Below are positions 45,580-54,237 of a stretch of DNA of 64,000 nucleotides, in pieces. The stretch lies in the NCBI GenBank assembly GCA_903834475.1, contig CAILJH010000123.1, positions 42,962 through 106,961 of the forward strand, given 5' to 3'. The notes under the pieces are model-generated. The model saw only the letters and a list, made by a program, of their open reading frames with translations. It did not search any database and was not told where the DNA came from. Numbering within the stretch: the first letter of the stretch is position 1; each line of letters begins with the position of its first letter. The DNA is from an uncultured Prolixibacteraceae bacterium (GTDB taxonomy: Bacteria > Bacteroidota > Bacteroidia > Bacteroidales > Prolixibacteraceae). Made by a program: the position numbers and the translations under genes.

Positions 45580-46206
45580 ATGGCGACAAAAAACTTAATT
45601 TTCGAAGCTTGCGTTGAAACGCTGGAAGATGCGCTTGCAGCCGAAAAACGTGGTGCCAATCGCATTGAATTGTGTTCGGCTCTCGATCAGGATGGATTGA
45701 AGCCTTCGGCTGAATTAACCATGCAATGCCTTCGGCATTTATCGATTCCCATCATGGCCATGGTTCGTCCCCGTGGAGGCGATTTCGTTTATTCTGAAAG
45801 TGAAATCCTTCAAATGGGAATGGATATTGAGTTCTTCAAACAAGCGGGAGTGGCCGGAGTCGTTTTTGGTTTGCTCACCGGTGATAGTGAAATTGACATT
45901 GAAAATACAAGGCATCTGGCCAAACTCGCTTTTCCTTTGGAAGTTACTTTCCACAAGGCAATCGATTACACAACCAATATCCTGAAATCCTTTCAGGAAC
46001 TTAATGAAATTAACGGAATTACCCGGGTTCTGACTTCAGGAGGAAAGGACACTGCCTGGAATGGCCGTTTGGTGCTGAAGGCGATGAATGAATTTCCGGA
46101 GCGAAGGATTCAGATTATTGCCGCCGGAAAAATAGTTCCTGAAAACCGGATTGAAATTGCGGAGTTTACGGGGATAACTGAACTGCACGGCATGCGGATA
46201 GTCTGA
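45580..46206 (+). CDS. cutC: CutC family protein
   Basis: 208 aa TIM-barrel of the CutC family, historically linked to copper homeostasis; the biochemical role is still debated. Motifs: EACVETLEDALAAEKRGANRIELCSAL, given in part as GANRIELCSAL, then MVRPRGGDFVYSE, GVVFGLL and RVLTSGGKDTAWNG. Shorter than enteric CutC (~248 aa) but complete for this phylum's version. No copper-related neighbour. Confidence 0.93.
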   Translation: MATKNLIFEACVETLEDALAAEKRGANRIELCSALDQDGLKPSAELTMQCLRHLSIPIMAMVRPRGGDFVYSESEILQMGMDIEFFKQAGVAGVVFGLLTGDSEIDIENTRHLAKLAFPLEVTFHKAIDYTTNILKSFQELNEINGITRVLTSGGKDTAWNGRLVLKAMNEFPERRIQIIAAGKIVPENRIEIAEFTGITELHGMRIV

Positions 46207-46214
46207 TAAAATAG

Positions 46215-46305
46215 ACTGTTGCTGTTTCAAATGTCGTTGATCAGGTCGTACTAAATTCGGCGTAACAAAGATCATGGGTGTTTTGACATTTAAGACAGCA
46301 ACAGT
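46215..46305. terminator. Long-stem bidirectional hairpin between cutC and the Gfo/Idh gene
   Basis: Arms 46215-46235 and 46285-46305 are complementary at 19 of 21 positions (one of the two differences is a G-U pair), with a 49-nt loop. Followed by TTTTT on the + strand. Sits between two convergent genes. Confidence 0.7.
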
Positions 46306-46338
46306 TTTTAGATTTAGTAGAAATTTTCAGGGTTACAA

Positions 46339-47712
46339 TTACTTCCAAAGGTCTTCTCCATAAGCAAATCCTTCCCGCATCGGTTCTTTAATGTAGGCAT
46401 TCAATTCCGGGTGATTGGTAACTTTCATGTTTGCAGCATCATACTCAATACGAGTGTTAAACCTCTGTGCCAAAACTCCGGTAAGCGACATCTCAACCAG
46501 TTTGGTGGCGTAATCAAAATTTGAACCGGGTAGAGTTCCGTTTTTTATGGCGTCAATCCATTCGCGCTGTGGATTTTCGTTAAATGTTCTGGGAATAGTT
46601 TGCGCCGGTGGATTCTTCTGAAATTCTTTCCATTCCTCCGCCTTCATTAAAAGTTTTGGGTCATTGGGTCTGCCACCTGTCATCAGGCATTGCTTGTCGC
46701 CAACCATAATCATTCCGGTATCGGGTAGTTTTTCAAGATTCCATTCCGGACGGTTCTCTGGTTTCAATCCGCCTTCATACCAGCGCATGGTAACCGGTGC
46801 TTTATTCCCTCGTGCAGGAAAATCCCAGCGAATAATGGCCTGGTCTGATACAAATCCGGTATCCTGAACCGGAGTTTTAAACTCAGCTTCAACTACCGAA
46901 GGCATTCCCAGATCGAGTGACCAAAATGGTGCATCCAGTGTGTGGCAACACCAATCACCAAGCTCACCATTTCCGAAATCGAACCAGCTGCGCCATGTTT
47001 TTGGCACATAAATTTGGTTATATGGGCGGAAAGCAGCCGGACCAAGCCACAAATTCCAGTCAAGATTAGCTGGGACAGCCTGTTCTACAGGTGGAAAACT
47101 CTCCGGCTTATTAAAATACTTGTCCGGTCCAAAAGTTGGTCCGTCAAACCAGGCAATTACTTCAGTTACATTACCAAGAAGTCCGGCTTCATACCATTCT
47201 TTTACCAAACGAATTCCGTTGGTGGCGTGTCCCTGGTTGGCCATTTGGGTAGTTACCCCATAATGTTTTGCTGCTTTCTGAAGAGTCCGTAATTGCCAGA
47301 TATTGTGTGCAAGCGGTTTTTCAACAATAACATGTTTCCCCAGCTGAATGGCCGCCATGGCTGCCGGAAAATGAGAATGGTCAGGTGTGCAAATCATGAC
47401 TGCGTCAATTTCCTTGTGCATCTGGTCGAACATGACCCTGTAATCCTTAAAACGTTTTGCATTTGGCATTGCTTTGTACCCTTCTGCCGCGCGATTGTCA
47501 TCCACATCGCAAAGGGCCACAATATTTTCATTCCATTTTGGATCTTTCTGGTGTATCAGTTTACTCCAATTGGATTGTCCTTGTCCTCCCACTCCAATTA
47601 CTGCAACATTAAGCCGGTTGGAAGGTGAACAACTCATCAGGTTTGGAATAAAAAATGCTCCTGCAGAAACGAGGGAGGCAGTTTTAAGAAAATCTCTTCT
47701 GTTAGGGTTCAT
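46339..47712 (-). CDS. Exported Gfo/Idh/MocA-family oxidoreductase
   Basis: Start set at 47712, giving a Tat-type signal (NRRDFLKTASLVSAGAF, Arg5-Arg6) with a lipobox Cys28 (NLMSC), so a Tat-exported lipoprotein; the frame is open upstream but that extension is implausible. 457 aa. NAD-binding Rossmann motif VAVIGVGGQGQSNW, then the EKPLAHN motif with the conserved Lys of this superfamily. Typical of the many Bacteroidota exported glycan/sugar oxidoreductases (family GH109-like relatives share the fold). Substrate unknown, probably a sugar derivative in the periplasm. Confidence 0.9.
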   Translation of the reverse strand: MNPNRRDFLKTASLVSAGAFFIPNLMSCSPSNRLNVAVIGVGGQGQSNWSKLIHQKDPKWNENIVALCDVDDNRAAEGYKAMPNAKRFKDYRVMFDQMHKEIDAVMICTPDHSHFPAAMAAIQLGKHVIVEKPLAHNIWQLRTLQKAAKHYGVTTQMANQGHATNGIRLVKEWYEAGLLGNVTEVIAWFDGPTFGPDKYFNKPESFPPVEQAVPANLDWNLWLGPAAFRPYNQIYVPKTWRSWFDFGNGELGDWCCHTLDAPFWSLDLGMPSVVEAEFKTPVQDTGFVSDQAIIRWDFPARGNKAPVTMRWYEGGLKPENRPEWNLEKLPDTGMIMVGDKQCLMTGGRPNDPKLLMKAEEWKEFQKNPPAQTIPRTFNENPQREWIDAIKNGTLPGSNFDYATKLVEMSLTGVLAQRFNTRIEYDAANMKVTNHPELNAYIKEPMREGFAYGEDLWK

Positions 47713-47753
47713 AGTTGGTTGGTTATAAGAAATTAAGCTATAAATGTAGAAAA

Positions 47754-48830
47754 TTATTTCTTGGAAAAATGTTTTGAATCGCCCCATTCGCCGTAACCAA
47801 TTTCGCAACCGGCCAGCTCAATGCGGGCTTCCAGACAATTCCGGCATAATTCTGCATCTTCATCCAAACATGGTTTGTTTTCGTACAATTGATATTCTTT
47901 CCGATAAATGCAGGGAGTCAGGTTTGGCATCAGGATATTGGCTCCGATCGTCAGCGCCTTTTCGCGGCCAGCCGGGTCGATAGCCTGCAAGGCAGTGGCA
48001 GCTGCAATATTAATATCCGGCATCAGCAGTCGCAAAGTGGCAACCATTTTCAAGGCCAGATCAAAACGCTGCTGTTTGGTTTTAAGTTGATTCCTGAATT
48101 GGTACATCGGAGTATCTTCGTGTTCAATGTAAGGTCCCATGCCAACCATATCAACATCCAGTCGCTTAAAAAAGAGCAGATCATCTGCTAAATCTTCCAG
48201 AGTCTGAAACGGAAATCCGATCATTACACCAGTGCCAACCTGATAGCCGGCAGCTTTTAAATCTTTTAAAGCCTGAAGTCGTCGGTCGAAGGAATGAAAT
48301 TCATTATCCGGATGAATTTTTCGGTACAAATCCGGATTGGAACTTTCGATGCGCAACAAGTACCTGTGCGCCCCGCTTTCGTGCCATTGACGGTAGGTTT
48401 CAGGACTTTGTTCGCCGCACGAAAGCGTAATTCCCAGTTCGTTATTGGAGGTTTCCTTGATTTTCCGAAGGAGTAAATTGATGCGTTGAACAAAGGCGGG
48501 AGATGAATTTTCTCCGGATTGCAAAACTACAGAACCAAACCGGTTAATCCATGCAAACCGGCAGGCTTCCAGAATTTCGTCATCCGAAGCTTCGTACCGG
48601 ATCACTTTTTCGTTACTCTTCCGGATTCCGCAATACAGGCAGTCTTTGGAGCAAATGTTTGAGAATTCGACCAAACCTCGAAAATACACTTTGTTTCCAA
48701 CAGCCGGAAGCTTAATGTTCTGTGCCTGCTGAAAGAGTTGCTGACGTTCCCCGCCTTCCGAGTTTAGCAAAAGAACCAGCTCTTCACGGGTAAAATCCTT
48801 GTCTTGCAGTATTTCTGAAAAAGTTTTCAT
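47754..48830 (-). CDS. hydE: [FeFe] hydrogenase H-cluster radical SAM maturase
   Basis: 358 aa radical SAM enzyme that helps build the H-cluster's bridging dithiolate. Radical SAM cysteines Cys60, Cys64 and Cys67 (SNICSKDCLYCGIRK); also LQSGENSSPAF, GITLSCGEQSPETY, IGFPFQTLEDLADDL, and GPYIEHEDTP. Biotin-synthase-like C-terminal end (GANILMPNLTP). It is 3 kb from hydABC and in opposite orientation, and hydF/hydG are not seen here, so the maturation set is split. Confidence 0.93.
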   Translation of the reverse strand: MKTFSEILQDKDFTREELVLLLNSEGGERQQLFQQAQNIKLPAVGNKVYFRGLVEFSNICSKDCLYCGIRKSNEKVIRYEASDDEILEACRFAWINRFGSVVLQSGENSSPAFVQRINLLLRKIKETSNNELGITLSCGEQSPETYRQWHESGAHRYLLRIESSNPDLYRKIHPDNEFHSFDRRLQALKDLKAAGYQVGTGVMIGFPFQTLEDLADDLLFFKRLDVDMVGMGPYIEHEDTPMYQFRNQLKTKQQRFDLALKMVATLRLLMPDINIAAATALQAIDPAGREKALTIGANILMPNLTPCIYRKEYQLYENKPCLDEDAELCRNCLEARIELAGCEIGYGEWGDSKHFSKK

Positions 48831-48852
48831 GATTGGCGAAGATACAAAATAA

Positions 48853-48969
48853 AAGCCCCTCTAAATCTCCCCGCAGGGGAGACGTTGAGCGATTCCACCT
48901 AAAATTATATAAACTTATAAATACCGATTTTTTAAGCCCCCTCTTTTGGAGGGGGTTTGGGGGAGGCTT
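48853..48969. repeat. Two trp-type palindromic repeats upstream of the MarR gene
   Basis: Copies at 48853-48886 (CTCCCC-gca-GGGGAG, nearly the same as 4623-4655 and 6195-6227) and 48934-48969 (CCCCCTC-ttt-GGAGGGGG, then GGGGGAGGCTT). These are the only copies outside the trp region. Confidence 0.82.
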
Positions 48970-49000
48970 CAGCGGTTGGCTAAAAAATTTTCTAATTTAG

Positions 49001-49030
49001 TTGTTCGTTTAAACTTACTGCCTATATTTA
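49001..49030 (+). promoter_or_regulatory. Promoter just upstream of the MarR gene
   Basis: TTG (49001-49003), 19-bp spacer, TATATTTA (49023-49030), one mismatch to TAnnTTTG. The ATG is 4 nt further, the same spacing as at ogt, implying a near-leaderless mRNA. Confidence 0.45.
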
Positions 49031-49034
49031 CTGT

Positions 49035-49451
49035 ATGGAAAAAATGGTAGAATTGATCGCAAAATTTTCATGGACAATCGGACAATTGGAAGAAGCTGCC
49101 AAAGAGCAATTCAATTTTAATGATTTGACTTTGACGCAGATGAACTATCTGGAAACCATCAGTCAGCTTCATAATCCAAATCTGACTGAATTGTCCATTG
49201 AGTTGAATTTAACGAAACCAACGGTAAAAGTCGCTATCGATAAGCTGATAGAGAAGGATTACATATACCGCGTTAAATCTGATGAAGACCGTCGCAGTGC
49301 TCATTTGCACCTGACTGAAAAGGGGAAAGTAATTAATCAGATGCACGATGAGGCACATCAACGAATGGTTGAGCTGATTAAGAAGAGTGTTGGAAAAACA
49401 GAACTGAAGCAGTTGGAGAACATCCTTGAAAAAATATTCCTGAAGCGATAA
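49035..49451 (+). CDS. MarR-family transcriptional regulator
   Basis: 138 aa winged-helix dimer. DNA-binding helix and wing: LTELSIELNLTKPTVKVAIDKLIEKDYIYR (key part NLTKPTVKVAIDKL) followed by SDEDRRSAHLHLTEKGK. Repressor-like; ligand unknown. It is 146 bp upstream of the P-type ATPase on the same strand and may control that gene or itself; a role in the multidrug exporter 3 kb away is possible but speculative. Confidence 0.92.
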   Translation: MEKMVELIAKFSWTIGQLEEAAKEQFNFNDLTLTQMNYLETISQLHNPNLTELSIELNLTKPTVKVAIDKLIEKDYIYRVKSDEDRRSAHLHLTEKGKVINQMHDEAHQRMVELIKKSVGKTELKQLENILEKIFLKR

Positions 49452-49597
49452 AAAATTTGCATATATGGTTAGTATTTTCTAATCAAATAATTAGCTTAAA
49501 ACAAGCTTATGAAACGAGCCATGTGAAATAATCATCTACGTAACTTTGGTTAACGATGGCGAGTTACATCTGGCATTTAAAAACAAATTATTATCAA

Positions 49598-52147
49598 ATG
49601 AAAATCGATTTAAAATCAGACAAATTTCACGGATTAAGCAGCGAGCAGGTTGCAGAGAAACAAAGAGCTGAAGGTCTAAATGAATTGCCCTCGTCAAAAC
49701 CTAAGAATCTGTTCACCATTGCCTGGGGTGTGGTTAAAGAACCTATGTTTCTGTTGCTTGTTGCCTGTGGTACTTTGTACCTGGTTTTGGGCGATATTCA
49801 GGAAGGCCTGATGTTGCTTGGTTTTGTCTTCGTCATCATGGGGATTGAATTTTATCAGGAAAAGAAAACTGAGAAAGCCCTGGATGCGCTGAAAGACCTT
49901 GCCAGCCCGCGTGCTTTGGTCATTCGCGAAGGTGTTGAAAAACGCATTGCCGGTCGCGAGGTGGTTACAGACGACCTGGTTATTCTGCAGGAGGGCGACC
50001 GGGTACCAGCCGATGCCACCGTTTTGTATTCGGTGAACCTGATGGCCGACGAATCGTTGCTGACCGGCGAATCGGTTCCCGTCAGTAAATCGGAATGGAA
50101 TGGTAGTGATCTGGAAACTCAGCCAGGAGGTGACGAATTGCCGTTCGTATTTTCAGGTTCGATGATAGTTCAGGGAAATGGAATTGTGAAAGTGACTTCC
50201 ATTGGTCAAAATACCCAGATTGGGAAAATCGGGAAAGCACTGGCTTCAGTGGTGGAGGAACCTACCAAACTGAAAACCGAGATGGCTTCGCTGGTAAAAA
50301 AACTGGCCATAATCGGGATCTCTCTTTGTGTGGTAGTAATTCTTGTTTATACATTCACTCGTGGTGATTTGCTGAAGGGATTCCTGGCCGGAATTACTCT
50401 GGCAATGGCCATGCTTCCTGAAGAATTCCCGGTGGTACTGACCGTTTTTATGGCTCTCGGTGCCTGGCGGATGTCCAAAAAAAATGTGTTGACTCGCAAG
50501 CCTTCGGCCGTTGAAACACTGGGTTCAGCAACAGTTTTGTGTACTGACAAGACGGGTACGCTTACCCAAAATAAAATGACGGTCACTCAGTTGTATAATG
50601 GAATTGAATTTCATGCAGTCAGTAAAACCAATGGATTTCCGGAAGAGTTTCATGAAATTATCGAATATGGCATTTTGTCGAGCCAGACGAATCCATTTGA
50701 TCCGATGGAGCGGGCCATTACCAATATGGGCGATTCCTACTTACAGAATACCGAGCACATTCATGCCGACTGGCACATGGTGAAGGAATACCCGCTTTCG
50801 AAAGACCTGCTGGCTATGTCGCGGGTTTTCACCAATAGGCAAAATCAGCAGCAAACAATAGCCACCAAAGGAGCGCCAGAAGCTATTTTTGATTTGTGCC
50901 ATCTTTCGGAAAACGAGAAGTCAAAATTTGCAGACGCTGTTTCTGAAATGGCTTCTGCCGGCTTGAGGGTGCTGGGTGTTGCCCGAGCGATGATCGGGTC
51001 TGAAGATCTGCCGGCAATACAGCATGATTTCGATTTCGAATTTATCGGGTTGCTGGCTTTGTCGGATCCGATTCGTGAAACTGTTCCGGAAGCGGTCCGC
51101 GAATGTTATCAGGCTGGAATTCGGGTGATCATGATCACTGGGGATTACCCGGTAACCGCTATGAATATTGCCAGGGAGATTGGATTGAAAAATTACCAGG
51201 TTTCAATCAGCGGGACCGAGTTACATCAGATGACTGAGGAGGAATTATGCGAACGAATCAAGGACGTGAATGTTTTTGCCCGTGTGATTCCGGAGCAGAA
51301 ACTGAAAATTGTGAATGCCCTCAAACGAAACGGTGAAATTGTAGCCATGACTGGTGATGGTGTGAATGATGCCCCCGCACTGAAAGCATCAAATATTGGT
51401 ATTGCCATGGGCGAAAAAGGAACCGATGTCGCCCGGGAAGCTTCATCGCTGGTGCTCATGGATGACAATTTTGCGTCGATTGTCGGGGCCATAAAAATGG
51501 GTCGCCGGATATTCGATAACCTGCAAAAAGCGCTTGGATATATTTTTGCCATTCACGTTCCAATTGCCGGACTGTCGCTCATTCCGGTGTTCTTTGCCGA
51601 CTGGCCGCTTCTGCTATGGCCGGTACATATTGTTTTCCTCGAACTGATTATCGATCCGGCCTGTTCCATTATTTTTGAAGCCGAGCTGGAAGAGAAAAAC
51701 GTGATGAACCGTCCGCCAAAAGATATCAATGAACCATTCTTTGGAGCAGGTAAAATCTGGCTGAGTTGTACCCAGGGAATCGGAATTCTGGCAACTGTTT
51801 TTGCCGTTTATTTCTTTGGACTGAAAATGAATTATTCCGAGCAGGAAGTACGTGCTCTGGCTTTTACTACCCTGATTGCATCAAATATTGCAGTGATTTT
51901 ATCGAACCGTTCATGGACACGGAATATATTCAAGATCATTGCAACCCCCAACAAAACTGTAAAATGGGTTGTTGGCGGAGCTGCTTTTTTCCTGGTTTTA
52001 ATACTGAATGTTCCATTCCTGATGAATATGTTTCAATTCAAAGCAATCAGTTTAACTGAAGCAGTGGTATGCGTAGCTCTTGGATTTTCGAGCATTATCT
52101 GGTTCGAATTGTATAAGGTGTATTCGAATTGGGAAAAAAAAATTTGA
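49598..52147 (+). CDS. P-type cation-translocating ATPase (P2 type, Ca2+-ATPase-like)
   Basis: Inner-membrane ATP-driven cation pump, 849 aa from the ATG at 49598 (a start at 49556 adds 14 residues of no clear family match). Domains: N-terminal cation-ATPase domain (HGLSSEQVAEKQRAEGLNELP in part: GLNELPSSKPKN), actuator DESLLTGESVPVSK, phosphorylation Asp317 in CTDKTGTLTQNKM, hinge TGDGVNDAPALK, and C-terminal helices. In TM4 the ion-binding motif is MLPEEFPVVLT (PEEFP) rather than PEGL of classical Ca2+ pumps, so ion specificity is uncertain. Confidence 0.92.
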   Translation: MKIDLKSDKFHGLSSEQVAEKQRAEGLNELPSSKPKNLFTIAWGVVKEPMFLLLVACGTLYLVLGDIQEGLMLLGFVFVIMGIEFYQEKKTEKALDALKDLASPRALVIREGVEKRIAGREVVTDDLVILQEGDRVPADATVLYSVNLMADESLLTGESVPVSKSEWNGSDLETQPGGDELPFVFSGSMIVQGNGIVKVTSIGQNTQIGKIGKALASVVEEPTKLKTEMASLVKKLAIIGISLCVVVILVYTFTRGDLLKGFLAGITLAMAMLPEEFPVVLTVFMALGAWRMSKKNVLTRKPSAVETLGSATVLCTDKTGTLTQNKMTVTQLYNGIEFHAVSKTNGFPEEFHEIIEYGILSSQTNPFDPMERAITNMGDSYLQNTEHIHADWHMVKEYPLSKDLLAMSRVFTNRQNQQQTIATKGAPEAIFDLCHLSENEKSKFADAVSEMASAGLRVLGVARAMIGSEDLPAIQHDFDFEFIGLLALSDPIRETVPEAVRECYQAGIRVIMITGDYPVTAMNIAREIGLKNYQVSISGTELHQMTEEELCERIKDVNVFARVIPEQKLKIVNALKRNGEIVAMTGDGVNDAPALKASNIGIAMGEKGTDVAREASSLVLMDDNFASIVGAIKMGRRIFDNLQKALGYIFAIHVPIAGLSLIPVFFADWPLLLWPVHIVFLELIIDPACSIIFEAELEEKNVMNRPPKDINEPFFGAGKIWLSCTQGIGILATVFAVYFFGLKMNYSEQEVRALAFTTLIASNIAVILSNRSWTRNIFKIIATPNKTVKWVVGGAAFFLVLILNVPFLMNMFQFKAISLTEAVVCVALGFSSIIWFELYKVYSNWEKKI

Positions 52148-52205
52148 TGTTTGGATTTATCGGCCGTTAGAAATTTTCCCAATTCGATATCCTGAAAGAA
52201 TTTTA

Positions 52206-52781
52206 TTATTTCGGATTTGTTGGAAGCTGTTTTGAAAAATCGGTATAATTTCTGACTATCATTTTTGCGATTTCTTCAATGCTTGAATTTGTGGTATCAA
52301 TTACCAAATCGTAATTTCTTAAATCGCCGCAATCTACACCGTATATCGACTTGAAACGCTTATCCTCTGCAGCTCTCCGCTCCAGCAGGTTTAACGATTT
52401 TTCGTGAGCATCTTCAATCATGGGTTCACCTTGCCGCTGATTGTCTGCAATTACTCTTTGCGCTGCTACCATTGGATCGACAGTCAAATATATTTTAAAT
52501 GATTTGCGAATGAAGTGCCAGGCCATTCTTGAGTCGAGAATATAGGAATCTTCTTCGTCATTTATTTTGATTACCTGATCGTCAATGTACTTGTCAATAT
52601 CCAGGTTTTTTTCTGAAAAATAATTCAGTTCCAGCGTATTCATCCCGTTTTCTTTACCAATCTGACGTTGGATGCTACCGGTGGAAATATATTTGAAGTT
52701 TAGTATTTCACACAAGACCCTTGCAACGCTGCTTTTACCACTTCCCAGGTCGCCGGTGATTGTAATATCAAGTTTGGCCAT
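52206..52781 (-). CDS. Cytidylate-kinase-like nucleotide kinase
   Basis: 191 aa P-loop kinase; Walker A GDLGSGKSSVARVL near residue 10-23, then ISTGSIQRQIGKENG and FIRKSFKIYLTVDPMVAAQRV with LID-type Arg residues. It belongs to the short cytidylate-kinase-like (Cmk2) group widespread in Bacteroidota, distinct from the ~230-aa housekeeping Cmk. Cytosolic. Substrate (CMP/dCMP or another) inferred only. Not co-transcribed with its neighbours, all separated by >60 bp. Confidence 0.82.
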   Translation of the reverse strand: MAKLDITITGDLGSGKSSVARVLCEILNFKYISTGSIQRQIGKENGMNTLELNYFSEKNLDIDKYIDDQVIKINDEEDSYILDSRMAWHFIRKSFKIYLTVDPMVAAQRVIADNQRQGEPMIEDAHEKSLNLLERRAAEDKRFKSIYGVDCGDLRNYDLVIDTTNSSIEEIAKMIVRNYTDFSKQLPTNPK

Positions 52782-52797
52782 TTTAATAATTTGATGG

Positions 52798-52805
52798 CAA
52801 AGATA
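52798..52805 (-). promoter_or_regulatory. -7 element of the kinase gene
   Basis: TATCTTTG on the - strand (plus CAAAGATA), exact TAnnTTTG, 16 bp before the start codon. The same octamer is used by the S46 gene. No matching -33 TTG was found. Confidence 0.4.
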
Positions 52806-52897
52806 TATTTTTCCGGCATTTGGTTTTAAAAATTGCAGCGACTTTCACCATTCGATTGAAGATAGTGTTTCCCGGTGAAAAATGGTTTCTTATCGAA

Positions 52898-54202
52898 TTA
52901 CCACCAGCGTATGCCAGCCAGTCTGCACAAATCCATGCCTGAAAGTAAAAGGTTGTATTCGAACTGAAGTTGGCTCAACTGTGCTTCTTTGGAATTTGAA
53001 ACAGCGGTCAACAGTTCAAGGTTAGTGATCACGCCATACTTGTAGCGGTCGGTAGCCAGGTCCTGAGCCATTTGCGCCTGATTGATCAAAGTATCAGCAC
53101 TGGCCAGCTTTTTCTGATTCCGGCGGATATCATCAAGCGCATTCAACAGGTCTTTATTCAAAACTACTTTCTGCGTTTCGAGAGCCAGCTTCGAAGCGTC
53201 ATGATTAATAAGTGCCAGTTTTCGCTGGAATGCTGGACGTGAAGCGGAAAGAATGGGTATTGTGATACCAAGCCCGGCAAAATAATTAAAATTAATATCG
53301 TCAATTTGTGGCATGTACCCGTTTTTGTAGCCAAGTCCGGCCTGTAGGTTTAGAACAGGCAGACGGCTGCGCTCAGCAGTAACAATGTCCCAGCCGGTCG
53401 ATCTGATTTTATCTCCGGCAATACGAATGTCAGGATTATTACGGTATGCCAGGGCTGAAACTGAATCGGTCACCAGGTTGAAAGCAGACTGATTAAAACT
53501 GGTATCGTTCAGGTAATCTTTTCCTGAATTGCCGGTCAGCATTCCAAGCATATTGTACTGCTTGTCGAGCTGTGACTTCAAATCAGTATAAAAATTTCTG
53601 GCAACGGTATATTTTACCTGGGTCGAGACCAGATCATAATTCAGGGCATCCCCGTTGTTCACTTTTACACTGATCTGCTTTAAAGTGGATTGAAGCAATT
53701 TAATCTGTTCCTGCTGAACGGACAGACTTTTATTCAGGAAAATAATGGAATAATAAATCTGCGCAACCTGGTAGGCCAGAGTTATTTTAAAGCCTTCCAA
53801 ATTGTCTTTCGAGATGTCCAGGTCACATTTTGCTTTATTCAATAACGAATTGACTCGCAAATCAATCAATGGCTGGGCAAGGACAATGGAAGCATTGTAA
53901 TTGTCAGCCGGCTGTATCCTTATTTCCTGGTTATGACCATTTCCGTCGGGAAAAAGTATGGCTGGTGTCGGATACTGTTTTCGGTATGAAAGATCGCCCA
54001 TGGCTGTAGGGAAATAGGCTGTTTTTCCAAGGTCCACCTTCACTTCATTCAGGCTAACCAGATCATTCATTTCACCCACTTTTGGATATTTTTGGAAGGA
54101 CTGTTCCACCAGCGTTTTTAGCTCTGCCGGAACTTTAAGTTCCTGTGCAGATATTTGATAAACCGAAAGGACGATTGTGAGTAATAAAAACAGGACTTTC
54201 AT
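52898..54202 (-). CDS. TolC-family outer-membrane efflux protein
   Basis: 434 aa with signal peptide (LFLLLTIVLSVYQISAQ) and two long alpha-helical hairpin repeats of the outer membrane efflux family (LLQSTLKQISVKVNNGDALN; YRNNPDIRIAGDKIR; TNLELLTAVSNSKEAQLS). Outer-membrane channel of the exporter encoded immediately upstream: emrB ends 35 bp before this start. The start at 54202 is used because the upstream extension begins with TTG. Confidence 0.92.
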   Translation of the reverse strand: MKVLFLLLTIVLSVYQISAQELKVPAELKTLVEQSFQKYPKVGEMNDLVSLNEVKVDLGKTAYFPTAMGDLSYRKQYPTPAILFPDGNGHNQEIRIQPADNYNASIVLAQPLIDLRVNSLLNKAKCDLDISKDNLEGFKITLAYQVAQIYYSIIFLNKSLSVQQEQIKLLQSTLKQISVKVNNGDALNYDLVSTQVKYTVARNFYTDLKSQLDKQYNMLGMLTGNSGKDYLNDTSFNQSAFNLVTDSVSALAYRNNPDIRIAGDKIRSTGWDIVTAERSRLPVLNLQAGLGYKNGYMPQIDDINFNYFAGLGITIPILSASRPAFQRKLALINHDASKLALETQKVVLNKDLLNALDDIRRNQKKLASADTLINQAQMAQDLATDRYKYGVITNLELLTAVSNSKEAQLSQLQFEYNLLLSGMDLCRLAGIRWW

Positions 54203-54237
54203 AGTGTGCAAAAATTAATTCAGTTTCTTAATATATT

